60,073 bases of DNA from M55B112 sp040903745 (GCA_040903745.1 JBBDUV010000011.1:1-60073), one strand, 5' to 3'. Counted from the first letter of the stretch, positions 1 through 9,629 are shown. Numbers and translations are program-made. The notes: a model not told the origin generated them from the sequence alone.

Positions 1-147
1 CAGTGTCTCAATCGCTCTTCCTTCACCTTCACGCAAAAGTCCGAGAAAAAGATGCTCAACACTAATGTGAGAATTCCCTAACCTGACAGCCTCCTCCTTG
101 CTGTAACTTAATACATCTTTTACCCGTTGTGAAAACTGTGCATTCAT
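1..147 (-). CDS. clpC: ClpC AAA+ chaperone/protease ATPase, N-terminal fragment
   Basis: Only the first 49 codons are inside the window; the gene runs off the left edge. The minus-strand translation starts MNAQFSQRVKDVLSYSKEEA and continues with LGNSHISVEHLFLGLLREGE, which is the first Clp_N repeat of ClpC (the substrate/adaptor-binding N domain). In this family the protein feeds substrates to the ClpP peptidase. The start ATG is at 145-147. It is divergent from gyrA, with about 210 bp of AT-rich DNA between them that must hold both promoters; no clear -33/-7 pair was recognised there. Confidence 0.9.
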   Translation of the reverse strand, partial: MNAQFSQRVKDVLSYSKEEAVRLGNSHISVEHLFLGLLREGEGRAIETL

Positions 148-358
148 ATATATATCCAATTCTCTAAAATTTATAATATATCAATTCTACAAAGGTACAA
201 ATATACCAATACAACAAACAACAATTATAAACAGTTCAATGTTGATAATTCCGGCATGAAAATGATGAATTATGCGTATAAATCGTTAATTTCGTATGTT
301 ATTTTTCAACCAGTTATAAATGACATATAAAATATTGATTATTAATAAGATAATATAG

Positions 359-2839
359 ATGGCAGAAGGAGAAAAAATACTCAGGGTAAATATTGAGGAG
401 GAAATGAAAACGGCTTACATCGATTATTCGATGTCGGTTATTGTTTCACGTGCATTGCCAGATGTTCGCGACGGACTGAAACCGGTTCACAGAAGGGTGC
501 TTTTCGGGATGCGTGAACTGGGAGTCTTATCAAACAGATCATATAAAAAGTCGGCACGGATCGTGGGGGAGGTGCTGGGTAAGTATCATCCGCATGGTGA
601 CAGCTCTGTGTATGACACGATGGTTCGTATGGCACAGATATGGTCATTGCGTTATCCGCTGGTAGACGGACAGGGTAACTTTGGTTCGGTGGATGGCGAT
701 AGTCCGGCTGCCATGAGATATACCGAAGCAAAGCTCAGAAAGATTGCAGAGGATGTGATGATCGATCTGGACAAGGATACAGTTGATTTTCAGCTTAATT
801 TTGATGATACCCTTGAGGAACCATCTGTACTTCCAACGCGGATCCCTTTGCTGCTTGTAAATGGTACATCCGGTATCGCCGTAGGCATGGCTACCAATAT
901 GCCACCACACAACCTTTCAGATTCAATCGACGCGATCACAGCCTATATTGATAACAGGGATATAGAGATTTCGGAGCTGATAGATATTATAAAGGCGCCT
1001 GACTTTCCGACGGGTGGGATCATTTATGGTTACCAGGGAGTGAAGGATGCTTATGAAACCGGACGGGGAAGGATTGTAATGCGTGCAAAGACGGAAATAG
1101 AGGTTACTGACACAGGAAGGGAGAAGATCATTGTTACAGAGATCCCATACCTTGTGAACAAGGCCGAGATGATCCGAAAGACCGCAGACCTGATTAATGA
1201 AAAGAAAATAGAAGGGATATCCTATATCAATGATGAATCTGACCGCAAGGGAATGCGGATCATTATTATCCTCAAGAAGGAAGCAAGTGCCAATGTTGTT
1301 CTGAATAACCTGCTCAAATATACTGCACTGCAGACAGCCTTTAATGTGAATAGTATCGCATTGGTGAATGGCCGTCCGCGGACATTGAACCTGAAAAATA
1401 TCATTCAGCATTTTGTCAATCACAGGCATGAAGTAATTGTCAGAAGAACCAAATATGAACTGGATCAGGCGGAGAAACGGGCACATATCCTCGAGGGGCT
1501 GCTAAAGGCGCTGGATCATATTGACGAGGTAATTGCGCTCATACGCGCTTCAAGGACGCCAGAAGAGGCCAGGGATGGATTGATGGAGAAGTTTGGCTTT
1601 ACTGAGATTCAGGCGAGAGCGATCCTGGATATGCGGTTGCAACGCCTTGTGGGACTTGAAAGGGAGAGGCTGCAGGAGGAATTCGACAATCTCATGGAGC
1701 AGATCATGTATTACAAAAAGTTGCTGGCCGATGAGGGACTTAGAATGCAGTTGATCAAGGATGAATTGTTGGAAGTAAAGGAAAAATATACTGACGGACG
1801 TAGAACTGAGATTGTGCCGGATGAAGGGGAGTTTAACCCTGAAGATTTCTATGCTGACGAAGAGATGGTGATAACAATCTCAAAGTTGGGCTACATTAAG
1901 CGGACCCCGCTTTATGAATTCAGGACCCAGAATAGGGGTGGGGTAGGTGCGAAAGGTAGTACCACGCGGACCGAAGATGTGATCGTCAGTATGTTCTCTG
2001 CCAGTATGCACAATACCATCCTCTTTTTTACAGATAAGGGCCGCTGTTTCTGGTTGAAAGTATATGAGATTCCGGAAGGCACACGAAGCTCTAAAGGCAG
2101 GGCTGTGCAGAATCTGATCAGTATTGAACCGGATGATGCACTCAGGACCTATCTCAAGGTGGGAGACTTGAAAGATGAGGATTACATCAATAACAATTTC
2201 ATCGTTCTTGCTACAAAAAAAGGAATTATCAAGAAAACCAGTCTGGAAGCATATTCCCGTCGCAGGACCAATGGTATCAACGCAATCAACGTCAGGGAGG
2301 GTGACAGACTACTGGAAGCAAGGCTTACCGATGGTGATATGGATATCATGCTGGCAGTGAAATCGGGAAAAGCAATTCGTTTTCACGAGTCCCGGGCCCG
2401 TGCCATTGGCCGGACCGCTTCAGGAGTCAGAGCGATTACACTTGCAGGACCAATAGATGAGGTGGTAGGAATGATTGTCGCCAAAAAGGGCGAACAGGAT
2501 ATTCTTGTAGTATCCGAAAACGGGTATGGAAAACGAAGTGATCTGGATAATTATAGAATCACGAACAGGGGTGGAAAAGGGGTTAAAACCATTAATATCA
2601 CTGAGAAAACGGGCAGTCTGATCGCCATTAAAGCTGTAACAGATGAGGATGATTTGATGATTATAACTACAGTGGGAATCGCAATTAGGGTATCAGTCAG
2701 CTCTTTACGCGTTATGGGCAGAAATACGCAGGGGGTGCGCCTGATCAACCTTAGGGATGGTGATAGTATTGCTGCCGCTACCCAGGTGCCTTCTAATAAT
2801 GGAGAGGAGGATGTAGAGATTATAACAGAATCAGATTAA
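359..2839 (+). CDS. gyrA: DNA gyrase subunit A
   Basis: 826 residues. GyrA is the DNA breakage-reunion subunit of gyrase, which with GyrB introduces negative supercoils. The N-terminal winged-helix/tower region carries the quinolone-determining stretch (HPHGDSSVYDTMVRMAQ, about residues 78-94), with the catalytic tyrosine in AAMRYTEAKL. The C-terminal beta-pinwheel starts near residue 500 and holds the GyrA-box-like QNRGGVGAKG, which favours GyrA over ParC. The length is normal for Bacteroidota. The start MAEGEKILRVNIEEEM fits the family. Position 86 of the motif is serine (GDSS), the usual drug-sensitive type; that is inference only. Confidence 0.97.
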   Translation: MAEGEKILRVNIEEEMKTAYIDYSMSVIVSRALPDVRDGLKPVHRRVLFGMRELGVLSNRSYKKSARIVGEVLGKYHPHGDSSVYDTMVRMAQIWSLRYPLVDGQGNFGSVDGDSPAAMRYTEAKLRKIAEDVMIDLDKDTVDFQLNFDDTLEEPSVLPTRIPLLLVNGTSGIAVGMATNMPPHNLSDSIDAITAYIDNRDIEISELIDIIKAPDFPTGGIIYGYQGVKDAYETGRGRIVMRAKTEIEVTDTGREKIIVTEIPYLVNKAEMIRKTADLINEKKIEGISYINDESDRKGMRIIIILKKEASANVVLNNLLKYTALQTAFNVNSIALVNGRPRTLNLKNIIQHFVNHRHEVIVRRTKYELDQAEKRAHILEGLLKALDHIDEVIALIRASRTPEEARDGLMEKFGFTEIQARAILDMRLQRLVGLERERLQEEFDNLMEQIMYYKKLLADEGLRMQLIKDELLEVKEKYTDGRRTEIVPDEGEFNPEDFYADEEMVITISKLGYIKRTPLYEFRTQNRGGVGAKGSTTRTEDVIVSMFSASMHNTILFFTDKGRCFWLKVYEIPEGTRSSKGRAVQNLISIEPDDALRTYLKVGDLKDEDYINNNFIVLATKKGIIKKTSLEAYSRRRTNGINAINVREGDRLLEARLTDGDMDIMLAVKSGKAIRFHESRARAIGRTASGVRAITLAGPIDEVVGMIVAKKGEQDILVVSENGYGKRSDLDNYRITNRGGKGVKTINITEKTGSLIAIKAVTDEDDLMIITTVGIAIRVSVSSLRVMGRNTQGVRLINLRDGDSIAAATQVPSNNGEEDVEIITESD

Positions 2840-3006
2840 GCCCTGACGGTATTCTTGCTTTGTATTTTTTTTCTTTATTATTTCAGATATGTAATCTGAA
2901 TCGAAAAAGCATGGTAACTTATTGAAGATTTATGGCATCTTATTTGAAGAATATTATTTAAGTTCTTATTTTTGAGCAGATAAAACCACAATTAATGACA
3001 ATACAA

Positions 3007-4380
3007 ATGAAAAGATTGATGTTAACTGCAGCAATTGCTGTATTGATGTTCGGAACTGCATTTGCACAAGTGCCGGGAGGTGTTACTCCTATTTTGCTAA
3101 ATAAAAGCACATTGCAAAAAAAAGTAGAAAAAAGTGATGAGCATATTGTGCATGAACGTAAGGGAGCGAAAGAGAGAACGTGGCGAAAGCGTGGAGAGTT
3201 ATTCCAAGATGTAGATAACCAGGGACTTGAGCAGGTTCAGCTTGGCATGGATCAAACCACTGTTAAGTTGCTCTACAATGAACCTAAGTCTGTTGAAACA
3301 AAAGAAGATGTTGAAATCTTAACCTATGAAACCATCAACTATTTCTTTGAAAATAATAGACTGAGGGGTTGGACACGGATCGATCCTATCCACGAAAATC
3401 CCCTGCAGGAAGCACTAAGAAGTTATAAAAAGGCGATTGAGCTGATTGATGAAGGGGAGAAGATGAAGACACAGGAGCGAATTAAGGATAATCTGGTGGA
3501 GTTGAAATTGCAGTTTCAGCGTGATGGACAAAACCAATACTACCACGAGAACTACCTCGCATCACTGAAAGCCTTTGAATCAATCCATGAGGTCAATGAA
3601 ATTCCAATCTTTGATGGAGTTATCGATACACTGATGATTAATTATTGTGGAATAGTGGCAAGAGAGATAGGCGTTCGCTATGCACAGGAGGGAAAGGAGC
3701 AGAAAGCTGAAGAGATGTACAGAAAAGCGATCGATTATTATGATCAGCTTTCTGACCTGGGATTTGGCGGAGCTTCTAATTATATTCAAATGACACGTGA
3801 TTATTACGCGATAGGGGACACCCTTGGAGCGATTGATAACCTGAAAAAAGGACTGGAACAGTATCCTGACAGTACGCTTCTTGTTACAGTTGCAGCGCAG
3901 GCATACTACCTGATGAAGGACAATGAGAAGGGACTTGAATTTCTGGATGAGCGATTGGAGAAGAGACCAAAATGTCCAGCAGCATACTACTGGAAAGGAT
4001 TGCTGATTACAAATGTAAAGGATGTTGAAGAGGAATTAATTAAAGAATCATTGGCATTATATGATACATCATTGATGTATGATCCTTCAAATGCAAGCGT
4101 ATGGTACCAGAGCGGATACGTTAATTACGCTGTTGGAGCAAGCTACTACGAACAGGAGAGTTATGAGGAAGATGCTGAGTTTAGAAAGTTGCTGAATGAA
4201 AAAGGAAAAAAGTATTATGTAGAAGCTGCCGAAAAAATGGAGAAGGCATATGAATTATCGGTAGATGATCGAGTTGTGAGACGTGAAGCGCTCGATTTGC
4301 TAAAACGGATCTATTATAAGCTTTACGGCAGTGATGATGAACATTACTTGCGAACGAATGAACGGCTGAAGGAATTTTAG
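3007..4380 (+). CDS. Secreted/periplasmic TPR-repeat protein
   Basis: About 457 residues. An N-terminal signal peptide (MKRLMLTAAIAVLMFGTAFA) precedes a lysine/glutamate-rich region and then TPR-like helical pairs from about residue 140 to the C-terminus (for example EQKAEEMYRKAIDYYDQL and GAIDNLKKGLEQYPDSTLL). TPR arrays are protein-binding scaffolds; no catalytic domain is seen. An in-frame ATG at 2995 lies four codons upstream; 3007 is chosen because it gives a standard signal peptide. It follows gyrA in the same direction after about 165 bp, and a strong terminator follows it. The exact function is unknown. Confidence 0.85.
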   Translation: MKRLMLTAAIAVLMFGTAFAQVPGGVTPILLNKSTLQKKVEKSDEHIVHERKGAKERTWRKRGELFQDVDNQGLEQVQLGMDQTTVKLLYNEPKSVETKEDVEILTYETINYFFENNRLRGWTRIDPIHENPLQEALRSYKKAIELIDEGEKMKTQERIKDNLVELKLQFQRDGQNQYYHENYLASLKAFESIHEVNEIPIFDGVIDTLMINYCGIVAREIGVRYAQEGKEQKAEEMYRKAIDYYDQLSDLGFGGASNYIQMTRDYYAIGDTLGAIDNLKKGLEQYPDSTLLVTVAAQAYYLMKDNEKGLEFLDERLEKRPKCPAAYYWKGLLITNVKDVEEELIKESLALYDTSLMYDPSNASVWYQSGYVNYAVGASYYEQESYEEDAEFRKLLNEKGKKYYVEAAEKMEKAYELSVDDRVVRREALDLLKRIYYKLYGSDDEHYLRTNERLKEF

Positions 4381-4420
4381 CATTGTTAACAGCGTTCGTT
4401 TTAAAAAGAACGAGTATAGT

Positions 4421-4455
4421 AAGGGAAGGATGCGCATGTTCTTCCCTTATTTTTC
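4421..4455 (+). terminator. Intrinsic terminator after the TPR gene
   Basis: AAGGGAAG (4421-4428) pairs perfectly with CTTCCCTT (4441-4448) around a 12-nt loop and is followed by ATTTTTC. It lies 40 bp past the TPR stop codon. A second small inverted repeat (CGTTC/GAACG, near 4393-4412) precedes it. Confidence 0.75.
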
Positions 4456-4557
4456 ATTTTTCTATTTAACATAATATTAATTATAGGACAAATATAAATT
4501 TGAATAAGAATTTCATATGTTTATCGTAAAACGAATTTTTACGTATATTAAGTGTAA

Positions 4558-4806
4558 TTAACAGCGACCCTTGAAGCAAGGACTATTTGTAATAAAGAAT
4601 CCAAAAAAACCCCCAATCAATAAACTGTTCCAGATATCTCCTGAACTAATCTCATTCATTTGTCGTCCCTCCGTTAAATAGAAAAACAAAAATCCAGCTA
4701 CAGCTCCTCCAATAATAAACAGCAATGAACGCTTTAATGATCTGGATTTGATGGTTCGTTTTATCCAATTACCTTCCTGATTGAGCTCTAATTGCTTAAA
4801 TTCCAT
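4558..4806 (-). CDS. Small two-helix membrane protein, unknown function
   Basis: 82 residues with two hydrophobic segments, SLLFIIGGAVAGFLFFYL (about 28-45) and SLLIGGFFGFFIT (about 61-73), and a short cysteine-bearing tail NSPCFKGRC. The N-terminus is charged and cytosolic-looking. It lies downstream of the RhlE-type helicase but has its own promoter-like -7 box (4837-4844), so it is probably transcribed separately. I do not recognise a named family. The GG-rich helices and the C-terminal Cys-X4-Cys suggest a structured membrane miniprotein rather than a chance ORF. Confidence 0.7.
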   Translation of the reverse strand: MEFKQLELNQEGNWIKRTIKSRSLKRSLLFIIGGAVAGFLFFYLTEGRQMNEISSGDIWNSLLIGGFFGFFITNSPCFKGRC

Positions 4807-4836
4807 ATTGTAGTTATATATCTATATATTTAGATA

Positions 4837-4844
4837 CAAATATA
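4837..4844 (-). promoter_or_regulatory. -7 box (TATATTTG) for the small membrane protein
   Basis: On the minus strand this reads TATATTTG, an exact match to the Bacteroidota -7 consensus TAnnTTTG. It lies 30 bp upstream of the ATG at 4806, giving a predicted leader of roughly 25 nt. The -33 element is not obvious because it would fall at the 3' end of the helicase gene. Confidence 0.5.
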
Positions 4845-4859
4845 CGTTATATAATTATA

Positions 4860-6101
4860 TTATTGAGATTTTCTTCTTTTTCTGCCACTTTTGTCTTTTA
4901 CAGATTCTGCTTCATCGATTAGTGCCTGCCAGTCATTGGCTTTTGATCCGGCCTTCTCCATTGTATAGCGGTAATCCTTTTTTGAAATCTCCAGCCTGGA
5001 AATTTGCTTGCCAAGTAAGTTTTCAATCTGCTGCAGCAATTCCGATTCCTCCTTGCTGCAAAACGAGACTGCCTGACCGCGTTTATTGGCCCGGCCTGTT
5101 CGACCAACCCGATGTACATAATTCTCAGCTACTTCAGGCATATCGTAATTAATAACGTATTCAATATCAGCGATATCAATTCCCCTTGCACTCACATCCG
5201 TTGCAATAAGCAACAGGTTCTCTCCACTTCCAAATTGTGCCATAATAAGCTTGCGCTCTGCCTCTTCCTTATCGCTATGAATGGTTTCAGCTGAAATCTG
5301 TAACCTTTCCATCGCTCGCTTTACCCGTTCTGCACGCACTTTTGTGCGAACAAATATCAGTATTTTGACACCGGGATTACTCCTGATCAGCTCCTCCAGA
5401 AAAAACCGTTTGTCGTCCATTTCAATAAATACAACCGAATGGTCAATGTTTCTGCCAACAGGATCTTTGGGCGAAATTTGAATGTGAATGGCATCCGTGA
5501 CCAGGGAATATGCCAGTTTCTTTATCTTTTCATTGATCGTAGCAGAAAAAAACAGCGTTTGCCGCCTTTTTGGCAGGTGATGCATCAAATCCTTAATGTC
5601 TTTAATGAAGCCCAAATCCAACATGTGGTCTGCTTCATCCACAACAAGTATCTCCACCCGCGACAGGTTCAATGCTTTCTGACTTACAAGGTCGAACATC
5701 CTTCCTGGGGTGGCGATCAGTACGTCTGTCCCCATTTCTAAATTTGCGATCTGGGGAGCCTGCTCTACTCCTCCGTGAATACTTAAACAATTGATTCTGG
5801 TATGATTTCCTAACGTTTTGAATACCAGATTAGTCTGCCTCGCAAGTTCATGTGTGGGTGTCATCACCAAACATTTTACACCATCGGGCCGGCCTGCTAC
5901 TTTTCGCTCCTGAAGCGTGTGCAGAACCGGGATGACAAATGCAGCGGTTTTCCCGGTCCCGGTCTGGGCAATGGCAAGTACATCATCCCCTCTCAAAATA
6001 GGTGGTATAGATTTAAATTGAATATCTGTCGGTTTCTTGAAACCCTGCTTGGCAATGCTGGTCTTTATCCCTTCTGCAATCCTGTAATCATCAAATCTCA
6101 T
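4860..6101 (-). CDS. DEAD-box ATP-dependent RNA helicase (RhlE-type)
   Basis: 413 residues. It unwinds RNA duplexes using ATP. All core motifs are visible in order: Q motif (GFKKPTDIQ), motif I AQTGTGKTA, PTHELA (Ia variant), TPGRMFD (Ib), VDEADHMLDLGF (II), SAT (III), and in the second RecA domain ATDVSARGIDI and HRVGRTGRANKRG (VI). A short lysine/arginine-rich tail (SGRKRRKSQ) follows, as in the RhlE/CsdA-like group used in cold adaptation and ribosome assembly. The start MRFDDYRI aligns with family starts. It is complete and unremarkable. Confidence 0.93.
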   Translation of the reverse strand: MRFDDYRIAEGIKTSIAKQGFKKPTDIQFKSIPPILRGDDVLAIAQTGTGKTAAFVIPVLHTLQERKVAGRPDGVKCLVMTPTHELARQTNLVFKTLGNHTRINCLSIHGGVEQAPQIANLEMGTDVLIATPGRMFDLVSQKALNLSRVEILVVDEADHMLDLGFIKDIKDLMHHLPKRRQTLFFSATINEKIKKLAYSLVTDAIHIQISPKDPVGRNIDHSVVFIEMDDKRFFLEELIRSNPGVKILIFVRTKVRAERVKRAMERLQISAETIHSDKEEAERKLIMAQFGSGENLLLIATDVSARGIDIADIEYVINYDMPEVAENYVHRVGRTGRANKRGQAVSFCSKEESELLQQIENLLGKQISRLEISKKDYRYTMEKAGSKANDWQALIDEAESVKDKSGRKRRKSQ

Positions 6102-6134
6102 TTAATCGAATTATGGTGCAAAGATAGTGAATAG

Positions 6135-6848
6135 ACTGAGAAGATTGATGATTTCCCGCTGCGGCCCTCAAAGCTTGTAGTGAATAGTTATTTTTCGGCA
6201 GACAGTATTTGGGAGATACAGGTCAGCAAAAGCCTTTCGGTCCTGGATAATGCAAATCTTCAGAAGGTAAACAATGCCTCCATAGATATTTATAAAAACA
6301 GTGAATTGATCGACTCATCTTTTTACTACAGCTACCATCAGACCAATCTTGGCGATGAATATTACACCGCTGTCTATGGAAGTGTTGAAGGAACATTTAA
6401 TATTACTTTCAGTGATCCTGTAGCAATTGAAAACTATTACATGCTTTCTCTATTTACATACGATAAATATTATAATTTTGAGGATTCGACTATTGCTTTT
6501 CGTGAGAGGAGAAACATCTCGTTTACAACAAATGATCCGGTTGCAGGTGATGATGATTCATACAGATCCAGTTTGCTTTTTAGCGATGATTTTTTTAACG
6601 GGCAGAATTACCAATTGAAGATAACCATCATGGACTGGGATGCAACGCTTGATAAGGAGTATGAAATTGAGCTGTTAAGTATGAACAAAGCGGGCTATTT
6701 GTATAGGCGTTCAGTGGAAGACTACCAAAATTCCAAGCATGATCCATTTTCAGAGCCTGTTCGGATCTATAGCAACATTGAGAATGGATTTGGCATCTTT
6801 GCAGGCTATGCGGTAGATAGTTACCCTTTTCAGCTATTCACTGAGTAA
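6135..6848 (+). pseudogene. DUF4249 lipoprotein remnant (no signal peptide, internal deletion)
   Basis: The in-frame peptide from 6135 (TEKIDDFPLRPSKLVVNSYF) matches the mature start of DUF4249 lipoproteins, normally preceded by a lipobox cysteine. Here the codon before it is TAG (6132-6134) and there is no signal peptide. The longest open frame begins at a GTG (6180). After about 30 residues (ASIDIYKNSELIDS) the sequence jumps to GSVEGTFNITFSDPVAIENY, so roughly 50 residues of the usual middle are missing; the C-terminal half (IENGFGIFAGYAVDSYPF) is well preserved. No TonB receptor partner sits beside it, whereas the intact DUF4249/receptor pair lies at 10.4-13.6 kb. Judged non-functional; family comparison is from memory. 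Confidence 0.72.
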
Positions 6849-7028
6849 GACTTCGAAATCAATTCCTGCCCTGTTTTTTAACGGGAATGTGAAATGCTTA
6901 CAAGCATCAGTATACCAATGTATTATAGTATTTATAATTTCAGCATTAACGCTATTATCGAACTTTATGGACAGAATACTTAGAGTCCGTCAATAGAGTC
7001 GTAAAATTGAAGAGGGTACTACCTCCAA

Positions 7029-7661
7029 TTATTTTTTTAACTTATCCCTGAAGACTTTTTCAAATTTGTCCACTTTGGGCTGAATTACCATCCTGCAATA
7101 ACCCTGATTGGAATTGTTGTCAAAGTACTCCTGGTGATAGTCTTCAGCCGGGTAAAAATTACTGAATTCAGTTACCTCTGTTACAATGGGATTTTTCCAG
7201 ATGTTTTCGCTGTTCAGTGCTGCAATGATCTCTTCGGCAGCTTTTCGCTGTTCATCAGAATGGTAAAATATGGCCGAACGATACTGCGTTCCGACATCGG
7301 CCCCCTGTCGATTTAACGTGGTCGGATCATGCGTCTTAAAGAATATCTCCAATAGCTCAATATATGAAACTATTGCAGGGTTAAATGTGATTTGTATAGC
7401 TTCAGCATGACCGGTATTACCACTGGTCACTTCCCGGTAGGCCGGATTGATGACATCTCCTCCTGAATAACCTGAAACAACAGATTGTACCCCTTTTACC
7501 CTGTCAAATATCGCTTCTGTACACCAGAAACAACCTCCTGCCAGTGTTGCAACTTCAGCTTTCTCATTTACCATGACTTTTTCAATTTCTATGTGATTTC
7601 CAAACAATAAACCTGCTGCAAATAGCATTGCTGCTAAGAAAAACACCCTTACTGACTTCAT
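7029..7661 (-). CDS. msrA: Peptide-methionine (S)-S-oxide reductase MsrA
   Basis: 210 residues from the ATG at 7661. MsrA reduces methionine-S-sulfoxide in oxidised proteins. The catalytic motif GGCFWCTEAIFD is present, as are GYSGGDVINPAYREVTSGNTGHAEA and DVGTQYRSAIFY, all diagnostic for MsrA. An N-terminal hydrophobic segment (MKSVRVFFLAAMLFAAGLLF) indicates export or membrane anchoring, so the enzyme likely works in the periplasm. A longer frame to 7712 would run through a palindrome, so the internal start is preferred. No MsrB domain is fused. Inverted copies of a 16-bp motif flank the gene (6958-6973 and 7686-7701). Confidence 0.94.
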   Translation of the reverse strand: MKSVRVFFLAAMLFAAGLLFGNHIEIEKVMVNEKAEVATLAGGCFWCTEAIFDRVKGVQSVVSGYSGGDVINPAYREVTSGNTGHAEAIQITFNPAIVSYIELLEIFFKTHDPTTLNRQGADVGTQYRSAIFYHSDEQRKAAEEIIAALNSENIWKNPIVTEVTEFSNFYPAEDYHQEYFDNNSNQGYCRMVIQPKVDKFEKVFRDKLKK

Positions 7662-7680
7662 AGGTATAAATTCTTTATTC

Positions 7681-7715
7681 AGTGTGTCCATAAAGTCCGA
7701 CTCTATGGACACACT
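7681..7715. repeat. 12-bp perfect inverted repeat between msrA and amrS
   Basis: AGTGTGTCCATA (7681-7692) and TATGGACACACT (7704-7715) form a perfect 12-bp stem with an 11-nt loop, in the intergenic space between two divergent genes. Each arm contains a copy of a dispersed motif also seen at 6958-6973 and 22395-22405. It could be an operator, a small MITE-like element or a cruciform; no T-run follows, so a terminator is unlikely. Confidence 0.7.
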
Positions 7716-7788
7716 CTATTTAGTGTCTAACACCCGGAATATACAATTGTTTATGTCCGGGTCGCTAAAAAATTGTAACTTACGAATT

Positions 7789-8799
7789 ATGCATCAAGCG
7801 GGTTATTACGCAGCACTACCAGGTAATCGGTTCAGATGCGATCTTTGTCCTCACCAATGCCTGTTAACTGAAGGAAAACCAGGGCAGTGTAAGGTGAGGG
7901 TTGTACGCAATGGCAAATTGGTCAGTGAAAATTATGGCCGTTTGTCAGCTATCGCAACAGATCCGATAGAGAAGAAACCACTCTACCATTTTTATCCCGG
8001 TGAAAAAATTCTATCCATCGGATCTGTTGGCTGCAACATGCACTGTAAAAACTGTCAGAATGAAAACATTTCACAATGTATCGACATTATGGCAGATCAA
8101 TTAATCCATTATTCAGCAAAAGATATAGCTGAAAAGGCCGTAAAAGATCCGGCCAGGCTGTTTGCCTTCACCTATAACGAGCCGACTATATATTATGAAT
8201 TCATGTATGATGTAGCTGAGCTGCTCAATAAGAGGGGAATCGTTTGTGTGATGGTTACCAATGGCTACATTATGCCGAAACCGCTAAAGAATATTATTCC
8301 CCTTATTTCCGGTTTTAATGTCGATTTGAAGTTTTTTCAGGAAAATATTTACAGGAAGATGACCGGTGCGGGATTAAAGCCGGTCCTGAATACATTGGAA
8401 CAGGTTAAACGAAGCGGTCAACACCTTGAAATTACCTTTCTTGTTATTCCCGGAATCAATGATCATCCCGGGGAGTTTAAAAAAATGATCGATTTCATTC
8501 ATGAAAACTTGGGCAGGGAGCAGGTTTTTCATCTATCCAGGTATTTCCCGCGGTATAAAATGAACCTCCCCCCTACTCCCATTATTAAGATGCTGGAATT
8601 AAGAATTTTGGCAAAAGAGAAGCTTGATTTTGTCTACCTTGGTAATACCGGTCCGGAGATAGATTCAAACACATGGTGTCCTTCATGTGGTAACCTGCTG
8701 ATTCAACGCAACTATTATACTACAACTATTGTAGGAATGCGAGACAATACCTGCAAAAAATGCGGGACAGTTATTCATGGAAAATTCAGGGAACAATGA
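7789..8799 (+). CDS. amrS: AmmeMemoRadiSam system radical SAM enzyme
   Basis: 336 residues from ATG 7789 (MHQAGYYAALPGNRFRCDLC). The radical SAM cluster motif CNMHCKNCQN (CxxxCxxC) is present, followed by FAFTYNEPTIYYEF and VMVTNGY typical of this family. An N-terminal zinc-type CDLCPHQC and a C-terminal CPSCG...CKKCG pair add metal-binding cysteines. It belongs to a conserved three-gene cassette (AmrS, AmrB/Memo-like, AmrA/AMMECR1) whose biochemical role is not established. A longer frame reaches back to 7684 but would run through the intergenic palindrome. Its stop overlaps the next start (ATGA). Confidence 0.92.
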   Translation: MHQAGYYAALPGNRFRCDLCPHQCLLTEGKPGQCKVRVVRNGKLVSENYGRLSAIATDPIEKKPLYHFYPGEKILSIGSVGCNMHCKNCQNENISQCIDIMADQLIHYSAKDIAEKAVKDPARLFAFTYNEPTIYYEFMYDVAELLNKRGIVCVMVTNGYIMPKPLKNIIPLISGFNVDLKFFQENIYRKMTGAGLKPVLNTLEQVKRSGQHLEITFLVIPGINDHPGEFKKMIDFIHENLGREQVFHLSRYFPRYKMNLPPTPIIKMLELRILAKEKLDFVYLGNTGPEIDSNTWCPSCGNLLIQRNYYTTTIVGMRDNTCKKCGTVIHGKFREQ

Positions 8800-9626
8800 T
8801 CAGAAAAGCAGCTTATGCAGGACGATTTTATCCGGATAGCGGCGAGGCAATATTTCAGTTGCTTGAAGAAATTGAGGAACTTGGAAAATACCGGCCACCG
8901 GCAAAGGTTTCAGGTAGTGTTATTGGTGCGGTTTTACCCCATGCGGGACATATATACAGCGGGTATCAAACCCTGCCTTTTTTCAAATATCTTTCCGTGA
9001 ACCGGATCGTGCCAGATACCTTCATCATACTCAATCCCAATCATAGCGGAAGAGGGCCCGGCATTGCACTCGATCCGCATGAGTTCTGGAGTAATCCGGT
9101 GGGAAAGGTGCCTCTAGACATGGAGCTTGCGGAGGCCCTCCCCTATCCGAATGACGCTGATGCACAGAGAAATGAACATTCAGCAGAGGTGATCATTCCC
9201 TTTATTCAGTATTATTACAATGGCCAAATTAAGATACTACCGGTATGTATGAATGACCAGACGAGTTCATCAGCAACAAAACTGGCAGCAGATCTTCATC
9301 ATGCAGTTGAGCTGACAGGCAGGAATGCTGTGGTAATTGCATCAAGCGATTTTTCCCATTTTCTAACACCGGAGGAGGGACGTAGGCAGGATCAACTTAT
9401 ACTTGAGAAGATCAGGAACAAGGATGTAAAAGCTGTTGAACGAACCGTTGTGAAAAATGGAATTTCTGTGTGTGGTTATGGACCGATCATGACATTGATG
9501 GCTTATGCCGGGATGATTGACAAAAATTACAGACCAACCATGCTTGCAAGGGGGCATTCTGGGGAAATCGCCCCTTCAAGGGATGTGGTTGATTACATTT
9601 CCATTCTATTTCACACCAGTAACTGA
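8796..9626 (+). CDS. amrB: AmmeMemoRadiSam system protein B (Memo-like)
   Basis: 276 residues starting MIRKAAYAGRFYPD. The Memo/extradiol-dioxygenase-like fold is indicated by LPHAGHIYSGYQ, NPNHSG, EHSAEVIIPFIQYY and SSDFSHF, which carry conserved metal-site histidines. It starts inside the amrS stop (4-bp ATGA overlap), which implies translational coupling. The human homologue Memo1 binds metal ions; the bacterial function in this cassette is unknown. Confidence 0.92.
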   Translation: MIRKAAYAGRFYPDSGEAIFQLLEEIEELGKYRPPAKVSGSVIGAVLPHAGHIYSGYQTLPFFKYLSVNRIVPDTFIILNPNHSGRGPGIALDPHEFWSNPVGKVPLDMELAEALPYPNDADAQRNEHSAEVIIPFIQYYYNGQIKILPVCMNDQTSSSATKLAADLHHAVELTGRNAVVIASSDFSHFLTPEEGRRQDQLILEKIRNKDVKAVERTVVKNGISVCGYGPIMTLMAYAGMIDKNYRPTMLARGHSGEIAPSRDVVDYISILFHTSN

Positions 9627-9629
9627 GAT

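Noticed and set aside
2995..3006. Upstream ATG (2995) as the start of the TPR gene
   Set aside because: Possible, but the ATG at 3007 gives a standard signal peptide; the difference is only four residues.
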